DNA of 37,866 bases from Richelia sp. SL_2_1. GTDB taxonomy: Bacteria > Cyanobacteriota > Cyanobacteriia > Cyanobacteriales > Nostocaceae. The position numbers and the translations under genes are program-made. Location: assembly GCA_012033205.1 (NCBI GenBank), contig JAAUSO010000058.1, positions 1 to 37,866 on the forward strand, given 5' to 3'. The notes beneath the pieces were generated by a model. The model had not been told where the DNA came from, made no database searches, and was given only the letters and a program-made list of their open reading frames with translations. Shown here piece by piece: positions 12,219-20,845 of the stretch (its first letter is position 1; each line of letters opens with the position of its first letter).

Positions 12219-13683
12219 TGCTTGGTATTGCTGTATTTGGTGTTACAATAGGAGTGCCTTTCAATTCCTTCATACCCTCTTCGTCTAAGGGGTCAAAACC
12301 TAAGACCTCCCGTTTTTCATTCGTAGTAAGTACCGCGTTTACATCCACATCACCCATAAAGGAAATGGGCATAAAGTTAGAAACACTCAACGACCAACCC
12401 TTCCAAGCCTGCCCAAGATGTTCGCCCGCCTCTTTTAAAAATGGATTGATTATTTTGGAGAGCAACTTGTTTTGTGCAGGCTTTATAGCCGTTGCATTGA
12501 CGAATTCCAATTCGCGTCTTACCTGTTCGTTTGTTCCCAACTTTCCGGCTTGCGCCTGTCCAGCCAATGACATCGTATAGTTAGCAGATGTGACAATCAT
12601 TTGTGCCGCCAATTGCTGCAACTCCAAATAGTTGCCTTGGCTGTTGTCCTCTAAGACCTGTACGTTTGCCTTGAGTGCCTGGTCGCGGAGCACCTGGATG
12701 AAAACCTTGTGATGCTGCCCGGTGTCTGTGAAGGACTTCTTAAAGTCTCCTACAACCTTCTCCGCATCCGCTTTTGAAACATTGCCAAAGAATTGCACAA
12801 TGGAAGAAGGGACATATCCATTCTTGAATTTTGCAATGTTGTACTTCGGTATCCGATATTCCAATTCCGCGTAATGCTTGGCAGCAATCCAAGTCGGTAA
12901 GCCCCAATAGAAATAACCAGGGGCATACTCCTTTACATGCAAGATGCTGCGTTGATCGGGTGCCCCTGTTGTAAAGCGTGGATAGACCGGCAATTCTCTA
13001 ACGTCCTGCGAAGGGTTTGCCACGATGTTCACCCCACCGGCTCCCGGCTGCTCCGCCCAATTCTCACAAATGCCATACGTTTTTATGAGCATTGTCGTGT
13101 CGGCTTTCTTTACCGCTACCATGTAAACGGGAACATGGTAAATGTAAAACTTTTTATTACTGCCATTGACACGCACCAACTCCGCAAAGCAATTTCCAAA
13201 AGCAAATAAATCATACGCCAACTTATAATAAACCTCCAGTAAGCTTTCCCCATTCAGATTTACATTTCCAAGATAATTCTCTAACCTTTCCAACTCCGAT
13301 TCGCTTAGCCCCAAGATGCTTGCAATTTTACGCAAGGCTACTAGCAGGGTCAATGTTCGCTTCTGTACAATGAAGCCATCCCCGCACGCCATCGTCGATT
13401 TGTCAGTAACGATCCTGCGAAGCGTTGGGGAATTGTTCAATAAGGCAATCAACTCCTTTACAAAGCTTTGATTACTATTGAAAAAGAAAACCCATTCGTC
13501 CACGTCATTCAATAAATTGTTGCGGCTGCGAAGGGGTTCATTGTATAAATCTTCGGCTAATACATCGGTGTCGGCAGTGGTTACGACGGCACTGGCTAGA
13601 ATGCGAGTGCCGCCTCCTTTTCTGGACGCGGCTCCCTTGACTTGAGTAGAGGTAGGCTTAGGCGGAGTATTTCGGTTAGACAT
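12190..13683 (-). CDS. Portal protein, 497 aa
   Basis: Length and layout fit a phage portal: a disordered, basic N-terminal 40 residues, then an SPP1/HK97-like body with DLFAFGNCFAELVR, YHVPVYMVAVKK, the conserved aromatic 'clip' section HVKEYAPGYFYWGLPTW, the long stem helix beginning EVRRELEFVNATAIKPAQNK, and a Pro/Asn-rich tail. The portal forms the dodecameric ring at one capsid vertex through which DNA enters and leaves. It overlaps the connector gene and lies two genes downstream of the 174-aa virion protein, with MCP just beyond, so the head genes are grouped even though their order is unusual. Confidence 0.8.
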   Translation of the reverse strand: MSNRNTPPKPTSTQVKGAASRKGGGTRILASAVVTTADTDVLAEDLYNEPLRSRNNLLNDVDEWVFFFNSNQSFVKELIALLNNSPTLRRIVTDKSTMACGDGFIVQKRTLTLLVALRKIASILGLSESELERLENYLGNVNLNGESLLEVYYKLAYDLFAFGNCFAELVRVNGSNKKFYIYHVPVYMVAVKKADTTMLIKTYGICENWAEQPGAGGVNIVANPSQDVRELPVYPRFTTGAPDQRSILHVKEYAPGYFYWGLPTWIAAKHYAELEYRIPKYNIAKFKNGYVPSSIVQFFGNVSKADAEKVVGDFKKSFTDTGQHHKVFIQVLRDQALKANVQVLEDNSQGNYLELQQLAAQMIVTSANYTMSLAGQAQAGKLGTNEQVRRELEFVNATAIKPAQNKLLSKIINPFLKEAGEHLGQAWKGWSLSVSNFMPISFMGDVDVNAVLTTNEKREVLGFDPLDEEGMKELKGTPIVTPNTAIPSNVNNGTGSN

Positions 13684-13712
13684 GATCTATTTGTTTTAAA
13701 GATAAAATCAAT

Positions 13713-13988
13713 TCAAACGAGGTGCCGGTTGTCCTGGACGGTTGTCCAGCTTGCGAACCTGGATGTTTGAAAAGTCGCCTTCAAATGATAGGCTGCGCTT
13801 TTACCGCCGTCCACACTTGCCCATCCAAGGATTTGTTCATCACTCATATCTTTCAATAGAATGTTAACAGCACCTTTGCCAGTGATAGGATCGTCTCCTC
13901 GATAAATCATTTTCTCGTGCCCTTTTTTAAGGGCAAAGCGGCGCTTCTTTTCTGTGCGCCCTTCTTTGCTTTCTACTTCGTTTGCCAT
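13713..13988 (-). CDS. Hypothetical small virion-operon protein, 91 aa
   Basis: A charged N terminus (MANEVESKEGRTEKKRRFAL) is followed by a short domain (YRGDDPITGKGAVNILL, DEQILGWASVDGG) and a C-terminal half with Lys and Arg. It is placed between the portal and the 29-aa peptide. Small basic proteins beside portals may be head-completion or scaffolding-like factors. No family is recognised. Confidence 0.6.
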   Translation of the reverse strand: MANEVESKEGRTEKKRRFALKKGHEKMIYRGDDPITGKGAVNILLKDMSDEQILGWASVDGGKSAAYHLKATFQTSRFASWTTVQDNRHLV

Positions 13989-14029
13989 TGAAATGTATAT
14001 TAAAGTTTAAAAAAAAAGTATTTTCGGAC

Positions 14030-14119
14030 TTACGGCGTATCCTCCCATTGCCAACCCACCCCGTCATCTTCTTCCCAATAATTGCCCTCCTCAGTAATAT
14101 AATACACCGCGTCCGACAT
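14030..14119 (-). CDS. Tiny acidic protein, 29 aa
   Basis: ATG at 14119 overlaps the upstream stop (TAATG) and the frame ends with TAA at 14030-14032. The product, beginning MSDAVYYITEEGNYWEE and ending in a Trp/Asp/Glu segment, is very acidic and aromatic. The overlap-coupled start and coherent composition make it likely to be a translated gene. The function is unknown. Confidence 0.5.
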   Translation of the reverse strand: MSDAVYYITEEGNYWEEDDGVGWQWEDTP

Positions 14120-14643
14120 TACAAAGGGACACCATCAATTCCAGGCGTGAACTCCCGCGCACACTCACTTGTGATACACTGGAGGGTTAAAGTTGTTTGA
14201 TTCGGATCACTCAGCGCCGCGCCGCTTTGGCTGTCCGCCGTTAACAGGTAAACGTGTCTTTTGGGAAGGTAGCCCCATTCCAATGTAACACCCGTGTTCT
14301 CCTTGTGTATGGCAACCATACCGCAACCATTGCCAGCCAATGCCATAATGAGGTTACGGTCCGGGTGGTTGCGGCAAGTCCAAATCATTTGGAATTGCTG
14401 GGTTACTACACTTACCCCATTTGTGATAGCCAGGTTCTCCGTAAAGTTTGCAGTGAAGTCTTTGAAATCGAAGCTATAAAAAGTAGCATCCGTTTCCATC
14501 GTTATAGCCGTCACCTTTCCATCCATCCCAACCGTAGTGGTTGCAATGTCGGCTTGGTTGGCAAGCATAAGGGTATCGGAAATACCACCGGAGCAAACAC
14601 TATTTTCGCATCCGGTTGTCCGACCTTCTGTTAGTAAAGCCAT
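14119..14643 (-). CDS. Virion protein of unknown type, 174 aa; possible tail tube or head decoration protein
   Basis: Located immediately after MCP in the transcript and before the portal. It is beta-rich with alternating hydrophobic residues (GKVTAITMETDATFYSFDF, FQMIWTCRNHPDR, QTTLTLQCITSECAREF) and four or more Cys. This size and all-beta look suit a tail tube subunit or a decoration protein; the position next to MCP favours decoration or tube. The tail genes proper are elsewhere, so the call is open. It is separated from MCP by the hairpin at 14681-14713. Confidence 0.55.
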   Translation of the reverse strand: MALLTEGRTTGCENSVCSGGISDTLMLANQADIATTTVGMDGKVTAITMETDATFYSFDFKDFTANFTENLAITNGVSVVTQQFQMIWTCRNHPDRNLIMALAGNGCGMVAIHKENTGVTLEWGYLPKRHVYLLTADSQSGAALSDPNQTTLTLQCITSECAREFTPGIDGVPL

Positions 14644-14680
14644 TTAGAAAAAGTTTGAAGGTTAAAAATAGAGCTTAAAT

Positions 14681-14713
14681 CAAAACCCTGCTGGCTACCA
14701 TTAGTAGCCAACA
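14681..14713 (-). terminator. Hairpin overlapping the MCP stop codon, probable attenuating terminator
   Basis: CTG-x-TGGCTAC pairs with GTAGCCA-x-CAG (one mismatch, five-base loop), followed by GGGTTTTGATTT on the minus strand. The left arm contains the last codons of MCP and the loop begins at its TAA. Such partial terminators after capsid genes tune expression of the downstream genes. Confidence 0.6.
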
Positions 14714-15684
14714 GAGATCAAAGACGGGTGAATGTAATTGACACCCATTTTCCAACGTGCTTTGATTTTCAATAACTCGTCATCCTCATCATACCATACT
14801 CTGAAATCTTCCCCTGGATTCACAATGTCGGTAGCCAACACTTTGTTTCCCGGCGTAGTCAATTCAATCAAGTGCGTATGTGGAGCATTGAAATCAGTTG
14901 CCATAATTCCATCCCACCGCCAATTCGGTTTCACTTGAATACCTCTAAAGTACAATACAGCATTGCCCTCAATCATTCGCATCAAACCATAGTCACCGCC
15001 GCCGCCTGTCTCAATGTCCTGCATGTAAGCATTGTAAACCGAACCAGTGACATTGAACACTTTCATGTTGTCGGGCAACCCTCTGAGTTCGAGCGGTTGA
15101 TTGTTGTACGCTGCTTGCAATAGTTCAGTGGCGTCTCCGGCAGCCAGCGCCGTACCGCTTCCTGTATCTACACGCGGAATCAAATCCGCAGCAGCCAGTT
15201 CAGGATAATGTACCGTCCAAAAGCCTTCCACTTGGTCAAAGGCAGGATCGGGATTTGATGGGTCGCCAAAAGCAGCAATGCGTTGAATGTCCAATTTAAT
15301 CCCCTGCAAATAGCGAAGGATGACAATTTGCTCAATGGTCGTTGCTCGAATGTCCGGCATTGCTGTTCCTTGATTGAGCAATTCCTGATAGATCGTATCT
15401 GCAAACTCGTCCCAGCAGAGCTCGACATCTGCCTTCACAGTACGGACTTCAACCTCTCGGTCGAAAAAATTCATCCCGCGCACCGGCTTAAAGCCGCATC
15501 CGGTGTACTTGCGAACAATGCGTTCCAACTTTGAAGCGAACTGCATTTTTTTCTTGTGCGCCACGTTAGGCATAATATTGAACCCAAGTCGAATATCCTC
15601 ATCCATAAACACTGGTTGAAGGATAATCTGATTGGCTTCCTGCCCAACATATCGTACATCAAAACCTCCCAATTCAGTAGGCAT
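14701..15684 (-). CDS. Major capsid protein (HK97-fold), 327 aa
   Basis: Shows the HK97-fold pattern of a single-domain capsid protein: N-terminal arm without a large delta domain, then the spine-helix region, a P-domain with IVILRYLQGIKLDIQR-type helix and AAFGDPSNP, an A-domain ending in long beta strands (VLYFRGIQVKPNWRW, PHTHLIELTTPGNKVLATDIV) and the C-terminal segment KARWKMGVNYIHPSLI. The length, location beside the portal and the hairpin at its 3' end are all as expected for MCP. Scaffold function is supplied by the C-terminal part of the ClpP-like protease gene. Confidence 0.75.
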   Translation of the reverse strand: MPTELGGFDVRYVGQEANQIILQPVFMDEDIRLGFNIMPNVAHKKKMQFASKLERIVRKYTGCGFKPVRGMNFFDREVEVRTVKADVELCWDEFADTIYQELLNQGTAMPDIRATTIEQIVILRYLQGIKLDIQRIAAFGDPSNPDPAFDQVEGFWTVHYPELAAADLIPRVDTGSGTALAAGDATELLQAAYNNQPLELRGLPDNMKVFNVTGSVYNAYMQDIETGGGGDYGLMRMIEGNAVLYFRGIQVKPNWRWDGIMATDFNAPHTHLIELTTPGNKVLATDIVNPGEDFRVWYDEDDELLKIKARWKMGVNYIHPSLISVGY

Positions 15685-15732
15685 AATTCAATGTATTTAA
15701 AAATTAAAAAATATTTTTACCGAGTTATTTAC

Positions 15733-16758
15733 TTACTGTATGCGAATCCATTTATCAACTGATCCGCCAAAGTATTTATACGCCACACGGCTTCCAGCCG
15801 GAAGCGTCGTAACTGCCGTTCCTACAATCGTCTTACCGTTGCCTGAAATAGTTGAGACTGTAATTTCATTCACTGTCGAAATGCTAGTGATGTAACCATC
15901 AACTGGAGACGCTGGTAAATTAAAAGTAAAGGTAGCTTGCGTGCTTCCTTGATTAATCAGGTTATCCCCTGCAACCAAAGCCTGTGGGCTGGAGGTACTT
16001 GTAATTGCTGTATATGGCTCATAAGCAGGGCTGGCAAGTTTCAATTCACCGTCTGACTTAGCAACAACCACACCCCTGAAAGTGCCGTCAAAGGCTTTTG
16101 TGCTTGCTAAGAAGTCGGAACCTATTTTTTCGTTTGGGTCAAACCAAATTCCTTCACCTGTCGAAAAGGCAAAGTCAAAATTATTACCTTGATGTGCATA
16201 GGTTCGCATACCAATTCCAACCCGCATAAAAGCATAATTTGAGTTGATTGAATCTACTTTTGCTTGTAATGCAAAATTGTTTGACCAACCTGGAATATAA
16301 GGATTGCCTGTTCCACTTACCTTTGTTTCGTCTCCGAAAATTGCCGTCCATTCGCCTTTATGTTGTGCAGATAGCGTATTGTTTGAAGCAAAACCCCACG
16401 CTGACCTGCACATCACTTTTGCGCCTTCGCCCTGGTCGTTATTGCCAATGTACAAACGACCGTCACTCAATCCGATATACCCTTCCCAAAGTTGGTCGCT
16501 CTTATATTTTCGACCAATGGCGTAGGCAAGATTTTGAGTTTTCAGGTAGGTTTCAAGTGCGGTGTAATTTGTGATTACATTAGTCCAGCGATATGAGCTG
16601 TCGGTTTTTATAAGCAAGTCGCCAGGGGTCGGTGTATTTTCACCAGGTGTTGAGAAAATTTGAGCATTAGCAGAAAAGAAGCATAGCGAAAATATCAAAA
16701 GGAAAATAAATTTTTCATTGTTTTTATTATGAATATTAATAATAACAGACAGGCACAT
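15733..16758 (-). CDS. Exported fibre-like protein, 341 aa (start disputed)
   Basis: The mature part begins after a signal sequence FIFLLIFSLCFFSANAQ. It contains a trimeric-fibre-like body with Gly, Asn, Asp and beta segments (GRLYIGNNDQGEGA, GEGIWFDPNEKIGSD), and ends in a small beta domain (PASPVDGYITSISTVNEITV ... KYFGGSVDKWIRIQ), much like the C terminus of the 904-aa protein. The expected ATG at 16718 is out of frame by one base (a five-A run; six would give MKKFIFLL). I list the first in-frame ATG at 16758, which overlaps the upstream gene by 23 bp. Both readings keep the signal peptide. It is a probable receptor-binding or accessory fibre protein. Confidence 0.65.
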   Translation of the reverse strand: MCLSVIINIHNKNNEKFIFLLIFSLCFFSANAQIFSTPGENTPTPGDLLIKTDSSYRWTNVITNYTALETYLKTQNLAYAIGRKYKSDQLWEGYIGLSDGRLYIGNNDQGEGAKVMCRSAWGFASNNTLSAQHKGEWTAIFGDETKVSGTGNPYIPGWSNNFALQAKVDSINSNYAFMRVGIGMRTYAHQGNNFDFAFSTGEGIWFDPNEKIGSDFLASTKAFDGTFRGVVVAKSDGELKLASPAYEPYTAITSTSSPQALVAGDNLINQGSTQATFTFNLPASPVDGYITSISTVNEITVSTISGNGKTIVGTAVTTLPAGSRVAYKYFGGSVDKWIRIQ

Positions 16759-17284
16759 CGCAACTACCTCCACATTCAGCCGTATAAGAAACTTGTCCAA
16801 ATGAGTAACCAGTCGCGTCTTGAACCTCGTACACAATTTGCAATTCCACATAGTTCATCCCATAAACATAATCACATGGAGGACACCCTCCCGTATGTAG
16901 TTGAAGGGTTGTACATAAACCAGTAACAGTTCTGCAATTTTTCCCTGTTACAAATCTTGCCGGAAGACTGACTGTTTTGGTTGGACAGTAAACATAGGTA
17001 TTAGGTATTGTACAAGTTCCACCCTTAGTAACTCGCGTTGTTAGAATTGTTAATTTTTGATACCCTCCTGCTGTGTTCGTTCTGTGAACATTAATATTAT
17101 ATAGATGCAATGTTCCGGTAGTTACATCATAACAATGGTCAAGTGTAATGTACCCAGTTCCTGTACTTCTTTGCTGAACAGCCTCGTCTTTTTTAGGGCT
17201 TGTATTTTCATTTTTTGGATTTTCGCAGGAACTTCCAATAAAGCATAGCACATTAATTAGTAAAAAAAATACTAGATTTTTCAT
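16736..17284 (-). CDS. Cysteine-rich lipoprotein, 182 aa
   Basis: An N-terminal lipoprotein signal (MKNLVFFLLINVLCFIGSSC), with the lipobox GSSC, is followed by a polar linker and a compact domain with about twelve Cys (GGTCTIPNTYVYC, GKNCRTVTGLC, GGCPPCDYVYG, ECGGSCDVPVCYY). The regular Cys spacing suggests a disulfide-stabilised periplasmic or surface domain. It sits between two exported fibre-like proteins inside the virion operon. A surface lipoprotein encoded by a phage could block superinfection, but it could equally be a virion-associated or cell-surface accessory. No family is recognised. Confidence 0.65.
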   Translation of the reverse strand: MKNLVFFLLINVLCFIGSSCENPKNENTSPKKDEAVQQRSTGTGYITLDHCYDVTTGTLHLYNINVHRTNTAGGYQKLTILTTRVTKGGTCTIPNTYVYCPTKTVSLPARFVTGKNCRTVTGLCTTLQLHTGGCPPCDYVYGMNYVELQIVYEVQDATGYSFGQVSYTAECGGSCDVPVCYY

Positions 17285-17305
17285 GTTGTTAATATTTAAA
17301 GTTTA

Positions 17306-20020
17306 TTAATAAGTCTTTTTACGCCAACCGATTGTTGAGTTTACATAAGTAAATTCTACGCCTGCATTACTAACTGAAATCACATAATTTTGCACCGTTC
17401 CGTGAAGCTTCTGCGATCCCGTTGTAAAGTTGATTGTAATGTTATTCGTAGTAGCTGTGCCCCTCGAATCAAAAACCGCGAAACGGTCACCTGCGACGGG
17501 TGAATCGGGTGCATCTATACTGATTGCGCCCGATGTCGAATTAACTGGTAATTCCTGTCCTATGACTGCCGTTGTACCTGCACTTACTTCTGTTGCAATA
17601 GTGAGCTGTCCAGTTTCCCAAGCGTCGTCCAGTCGAAAGGTTCCGGACGCGTCCCCTGTGCTTAAAACTTTAGTAGGTCGTCCTGAATCGTTTCTGGTGT
17701 TGGCGTAGTAGATACTTGCAAGATCACGGGCGTAAAGGAAGGAAAGTGCGTTTTCAGCCGCTCCAGAAGCTGTGTTTTGTTTAAACCTAAAGTTGGCTCT
17801 CACGTTATTTGCGTCAACAAATCCGATATTATCTCCAACCAGTTGTAGCGGATAAGCAAACCCGCCTGAAAATGATACACCCGTGCCGCTTACTTTTGCT
17901 CCAAAGTAAATTCCACCAGAAGCATCACCATTTACGACCGTTGCAGGACTTGAACCGCTTAATCTACCTTGCAGAATCCGCAAATAGTTTTGATTGCCGC
18001 TTGCGTTCTCGTAATTCCAGGTATCGAAAAATTGCCCCCTGTTGCTTGCCACACCCCAGCCGCCAAACCAAGTACCACTGCCATAATCTAAATTAGCCCC
18101 AGTCGAATAGGTGTTTGTAGTTAAAAAAGAAAGGGCATCTGCCGAGTTATAAAGGTTTTGAGCTGGTAAAGTAAATTCTAAACCCGTTTCACCAGAATTT
18201 ACACGCGGTACATAACCTGCTAGTCCTGTGTAACTGTCAGGTGTGTCTCGTAATGCCAAAAAATCGTAAGGAAGGAAAGAAGGTACTGTAACTCCCGATG
18301 TTCTTGTCCAGCCAAGCGTTTGTATGTCGCCATCGTCGGTTGAGGGTTGTTCGTTTGGTAATGTGTACTTTTCAAATAAATGAAGTCCATCGTCATTTAT
18401 AACCACACCATCAACCGTAGTGAGCCCGACCGATTTTGGTGTGTATTTTATAATCGCTTCATTTCCTTTCTTCTCCAGCTCGTCATAATCCTCTGTTGCA
18501 GTATAAAATAAACCGCCAACTGTTTCACTTTTCACTCTAAATTCTAAATTTCCAACATCGTTTGTTATTACAATTCCCTCTCCTTCCCCTGATGAGGTAA
18601 AAAAATTCGCGCCAACAAAATAGTAGGTATGATTAGATGTTTCACCACTTAAACCGTCCGAGCTATGACTAAATGATGTATTTCCACTTTCTCCCGCTAT
18701 ACCTTTTGTTGAGTTATAATAATATGAGACATCCCCATTTACACCCGTCTTGCTCAACGTGTAGATCGCACCTGCATTTATTTCACTTTCATTTGCAAGA
18801 AAAACAATAGTATAAGTTGTATCACTGTCATCTATTGTTATCCTTCCCCAAAAAGTATTTGATACTTCATAGGCTTGGTTAACCGATGTTGACGTAACTC
18901 CATTATATGTAATATAATACGTCTCATCAGGATTGCAGACTGTTTTAATCCCTGTAAACCACAAAGAATCAACCCCATCCCCTTCAAGCATACCTGAAAG
19001 ACCGAAAGGTAGTAATTCATCTACTATTATAGACGTAGAATCACTGTCGTTTGAAAACCTAGCTCCTATTCCTTTTCTTATGACTAAATTTTTATTGTCA
19101 TCTATAATAACCTGTTGCACTTCAATTTCATCACCTTCGTTTTCAGGACTATATAAACCATTACCATCCCCTCCTGTACCATCAAAAACAACGCTTTGCG
19201 TTGCGTGATTATACCTTGCCAACTTGTTATTTTGCCCCGCGCCAAGCGTGACGGGCATCTTATAAGCCGAAACTGTTGCAACGTCGCTATTGTCGCCAAT
19301 ATAAATTTTTCCTTCTGGTAGGTAATTATTTACTGATCCTGCACTAAGATTTGCAACCTTGCTATCAATGTCGTTTAAAACACTTTGCAGATCGGTTGTA
19401 TCAGCCCCGCCGTCAATGATCGAAAACCCAACTTGTGAGACGTTGACACCGCTTGCATAGGTGGTATCACTTGCCGGATACCATGCGCCACCGTAATACC
19501 GATACGTTTGCCTAGTCGTTGGTGTAACCGCCGACAATGGTCGATTGCGAAGGCGTGTAACAGTTACGTTTCCCAGATAATCGTTTTCGGCGTCGCCGTT
19601 CATAGTGCGTCCCTGCGCTACGCCGCTTGTGTTACCAATCAAAATATCCCCTTGTGCTAGAGCAAGCGTTGATCCACTCCCACCGCTTGCACTTGCAATA
19701 CTCACCTTTAACCCTGCCCCTGCCCAATCTACAAACCATATACTTGTATCCGCCGTAACGAAAAACAATTTATTGCGCAAGGAATCCGCATTGCCAGAGG
19801 CAGCCGGTGCCGTTGTGCGCTGCGCAATCGTTGCGCCAAAATACTTTCTCGCATCCGAAAAATGAATCCTTCGAGCTAACCCGCCTGCTTGGGAATAGAT
19901 ATGGTCATTGCCATCAGGGTCATTTTTTCTTGTGAAGTTCTGCGGCTTAACCCCGCCACTTTGCCCAAAAGCAGATAAACAAATGAGCAAAGCAGCTAGG
20001 AAAAATATAGGACGTGCCAT
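17306..20020 (-). CDS. Fibre/receptor-binding-like protein with Sec signal peptide, 904 aa
   Basis: The N terminus is a Sec signal peptide (MARPIFFLAALLICLSAFGQ). Next is a region with phage-fibre character (QPRTTAPAASGNADSLRNK-like, ALAQGDILIGNTSGVAQGRT), then a long series of beta-rich, Gly/Asn/Thr-rich segments with no clear repeats, and a C-terminal beta domain (INFTTGSQKLHGTVQNYVI, GWRKKTY) of the kind found at fibre tips. Size and composition are those of a tail fibre or spike. The signal peptide is unusual for a cytoplasmically assembled virion protein. It is followed by the Cys-rich lipoprotein (22 bp) and the 341-aa exported protein, so three exported genes are consecutive. Confidence 0.65.
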   Translation of the reverse strand: MARPIFFLAALLICLSAFGQSGGVKPQNFTRKNDPDGNDHIYSQAGGLARRIHFSDARKYFGATIAQRTTAPAASGNADSLRNKLFFVTADTSIWFVDWAGAGLKVSIASASGGSGSTLALAQGDILIGNTSGVAQGRTMNGDAENDYLGNVTVTRLRNRPLSAVTPTTRQTYRYYGGAWYPASDTTYASGVNVSQVGFSIIDGGADTTDLQSVLNDIDSKVANLSAGSVNNYLPEGKIYIGDNSDVATVSAYKMPVTLGAGQNNKLARYNHATQSVVFDGTGGDGNGLYSPENEGDEIEVQQVIIDDNKNLVIRKGIGARFSNDSDSTSIIVDELLPFGLSGMLEGDGVDSLWFTGIKTVCNPDETYYITYNGVTSTSVNQAYEVSNTFWGRITIDDSDTTYTIVFLANESEINAGAIYTLSKTGVNGDVSYYYNSTKGIAGESGNTSFSHSSDGLSGETSNHTYYFVGANFFTSSGEGEGIVITNDVGNLEFRVKSETVGGLFYTATEDYDELEKKGNEAIIKYTPKSVGLTTVDGVVINDDGLHLFEKYTLPNEQPSTDDGDIQTLGWTRTSGVTVPSFLPYDFLALRDTPDSYTGLAGYVPRVNSGETGLEFTLPAQNLYNSADALSFLTTNTYSTGANLDYGSGTWFGGWGVASNRGQFFDTWNYENASGNQNYLRILQGRLSGSSPATVVNGDASGGIYFGAKVSGTGVSFSGGFAYPLQLVGDNIGFVDANNVRANFRFKQNTASGAAENALSFLYARDLASIYYANTRNDSGRPTKVLSTGDASGTFRLDDAWETGQLTIATEVSAGTTAVIGQELPVNSTSGAISIDAPDSPVAGDRFAVFDSRGTATTNNITINFTTGSQKLHGTVQNYVISVSNAGVEFTYVNSTIGWRKKTY

Positions 20021-20064
20021 TCTAATTAGAAATTAAGAGATTGAAAGAATGATTTACTTCAATA

Positions 20065-20808
20065 CTACGTTGTCAAGGCGTTATCTTCTTCACTCTGCGC
20101 GCTTTCCCCAGCAAGTCCAACCGCCGTTACTACGAAGTAATAAGTCGTTGCATTTGCAAGTCCAGTGTTGTTATAGGCAGAAGTTTCAACATTCGTTACA
20201 AGGGTGTAGGGACCGCCCGAAGCTGTTCCACGATACACGTTGTAAGTCACCGTTTCCCCTACCACGTCGGTAGTCACATCGTCCCAATTCAGCGAGGCGG
20301 AATCATTTCCAGGCGTGGCAACCAAGTTCGCCGGTGCCGGAAGTACGTTTACTTTTGGATAGGAAATAAAACCTACGGTCGGAACTACCTTCACATTGTA
20401 ATCCACATAGTCCCCTGTTTGTCCACTGGTCGCATCCGCATCAACGAGCTGAGCAGAAAAGTAAATCGTCCAATCGTCCTGTGCATTCAAGCCGGAAATA
20501 TCAATGACGATGTCATCTGTTTCGTTTTGCACATCCAGTGCGCCGTATGCCTCATTTCCGCTTTTGTCCATCACCACAAACTTATAGTAACGTGGCACCG
20601 GATTCTCATTTCCAAGGATTGGCGTAATGGTCAATTCACCGGCTGCGGTGTCAATGGAATAACTCCATGCAGTGCGAATAAACCCCGTGATGCGCTCCAC
20701 GCCTTTGAGGTAAATCACGTTTGCCTCATTTGCCCAAGGGTTGGTACGGTCCTTGTCATCATATTGATTCGCCGTACCGTCATATTGATTTAAATCTCCT
20801 CTTGCCAT
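20065..20808 (-). CDS. Virion protein with C-terminal fibronectin type III domain, 247 aa
   Basis: The first ~150 residues are a beta-rich domain (AWSYSIDTAAGELTITPIL, YYKFVVMDKSGNEAYGALD). After a linker (PKVNVLPAPANL) comes a clear Fn3 fold: NLVATPGNDSASLNWDD, then TVTYNVYRGTASGGPYTLV, then AYNNTGLANATTYYFVVTAV, with the conserved Trp, Tyr and Leu. Fn3 and Ig-like domains decorate many phage capsids and tails and bind weakly to carbohydrates or mucus. It lies right after the head protease, so a capsid fibre or decoration protein is plausible. Confidence 0.7.
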   Translation of the reverse strand: MARGDLNQYDGTANQYDDKDRTNPWANEANVIYLKGVERITGFIRTAWSYSIDTAAGELTITPILGNENPVPRYYKFVVMDKSGNEAYGALDVQNETDDIVIDISGLNAQDDWTIYFSAQLVDADATSGQTGDYVDYNVKVVPTVGFISYPKVNVLPAPANLVATPGNDSASLNWDDVTTDVVGETVTYNVYRGTASGGPYTLVTNVETSAYNNTGLANATTYYFVVTAVGLAGESAQSEEDNALTT

Positions 20809-20845
20809 TTTAATTGTAAAATTTAGAAGTTATGAATAAATGAAA

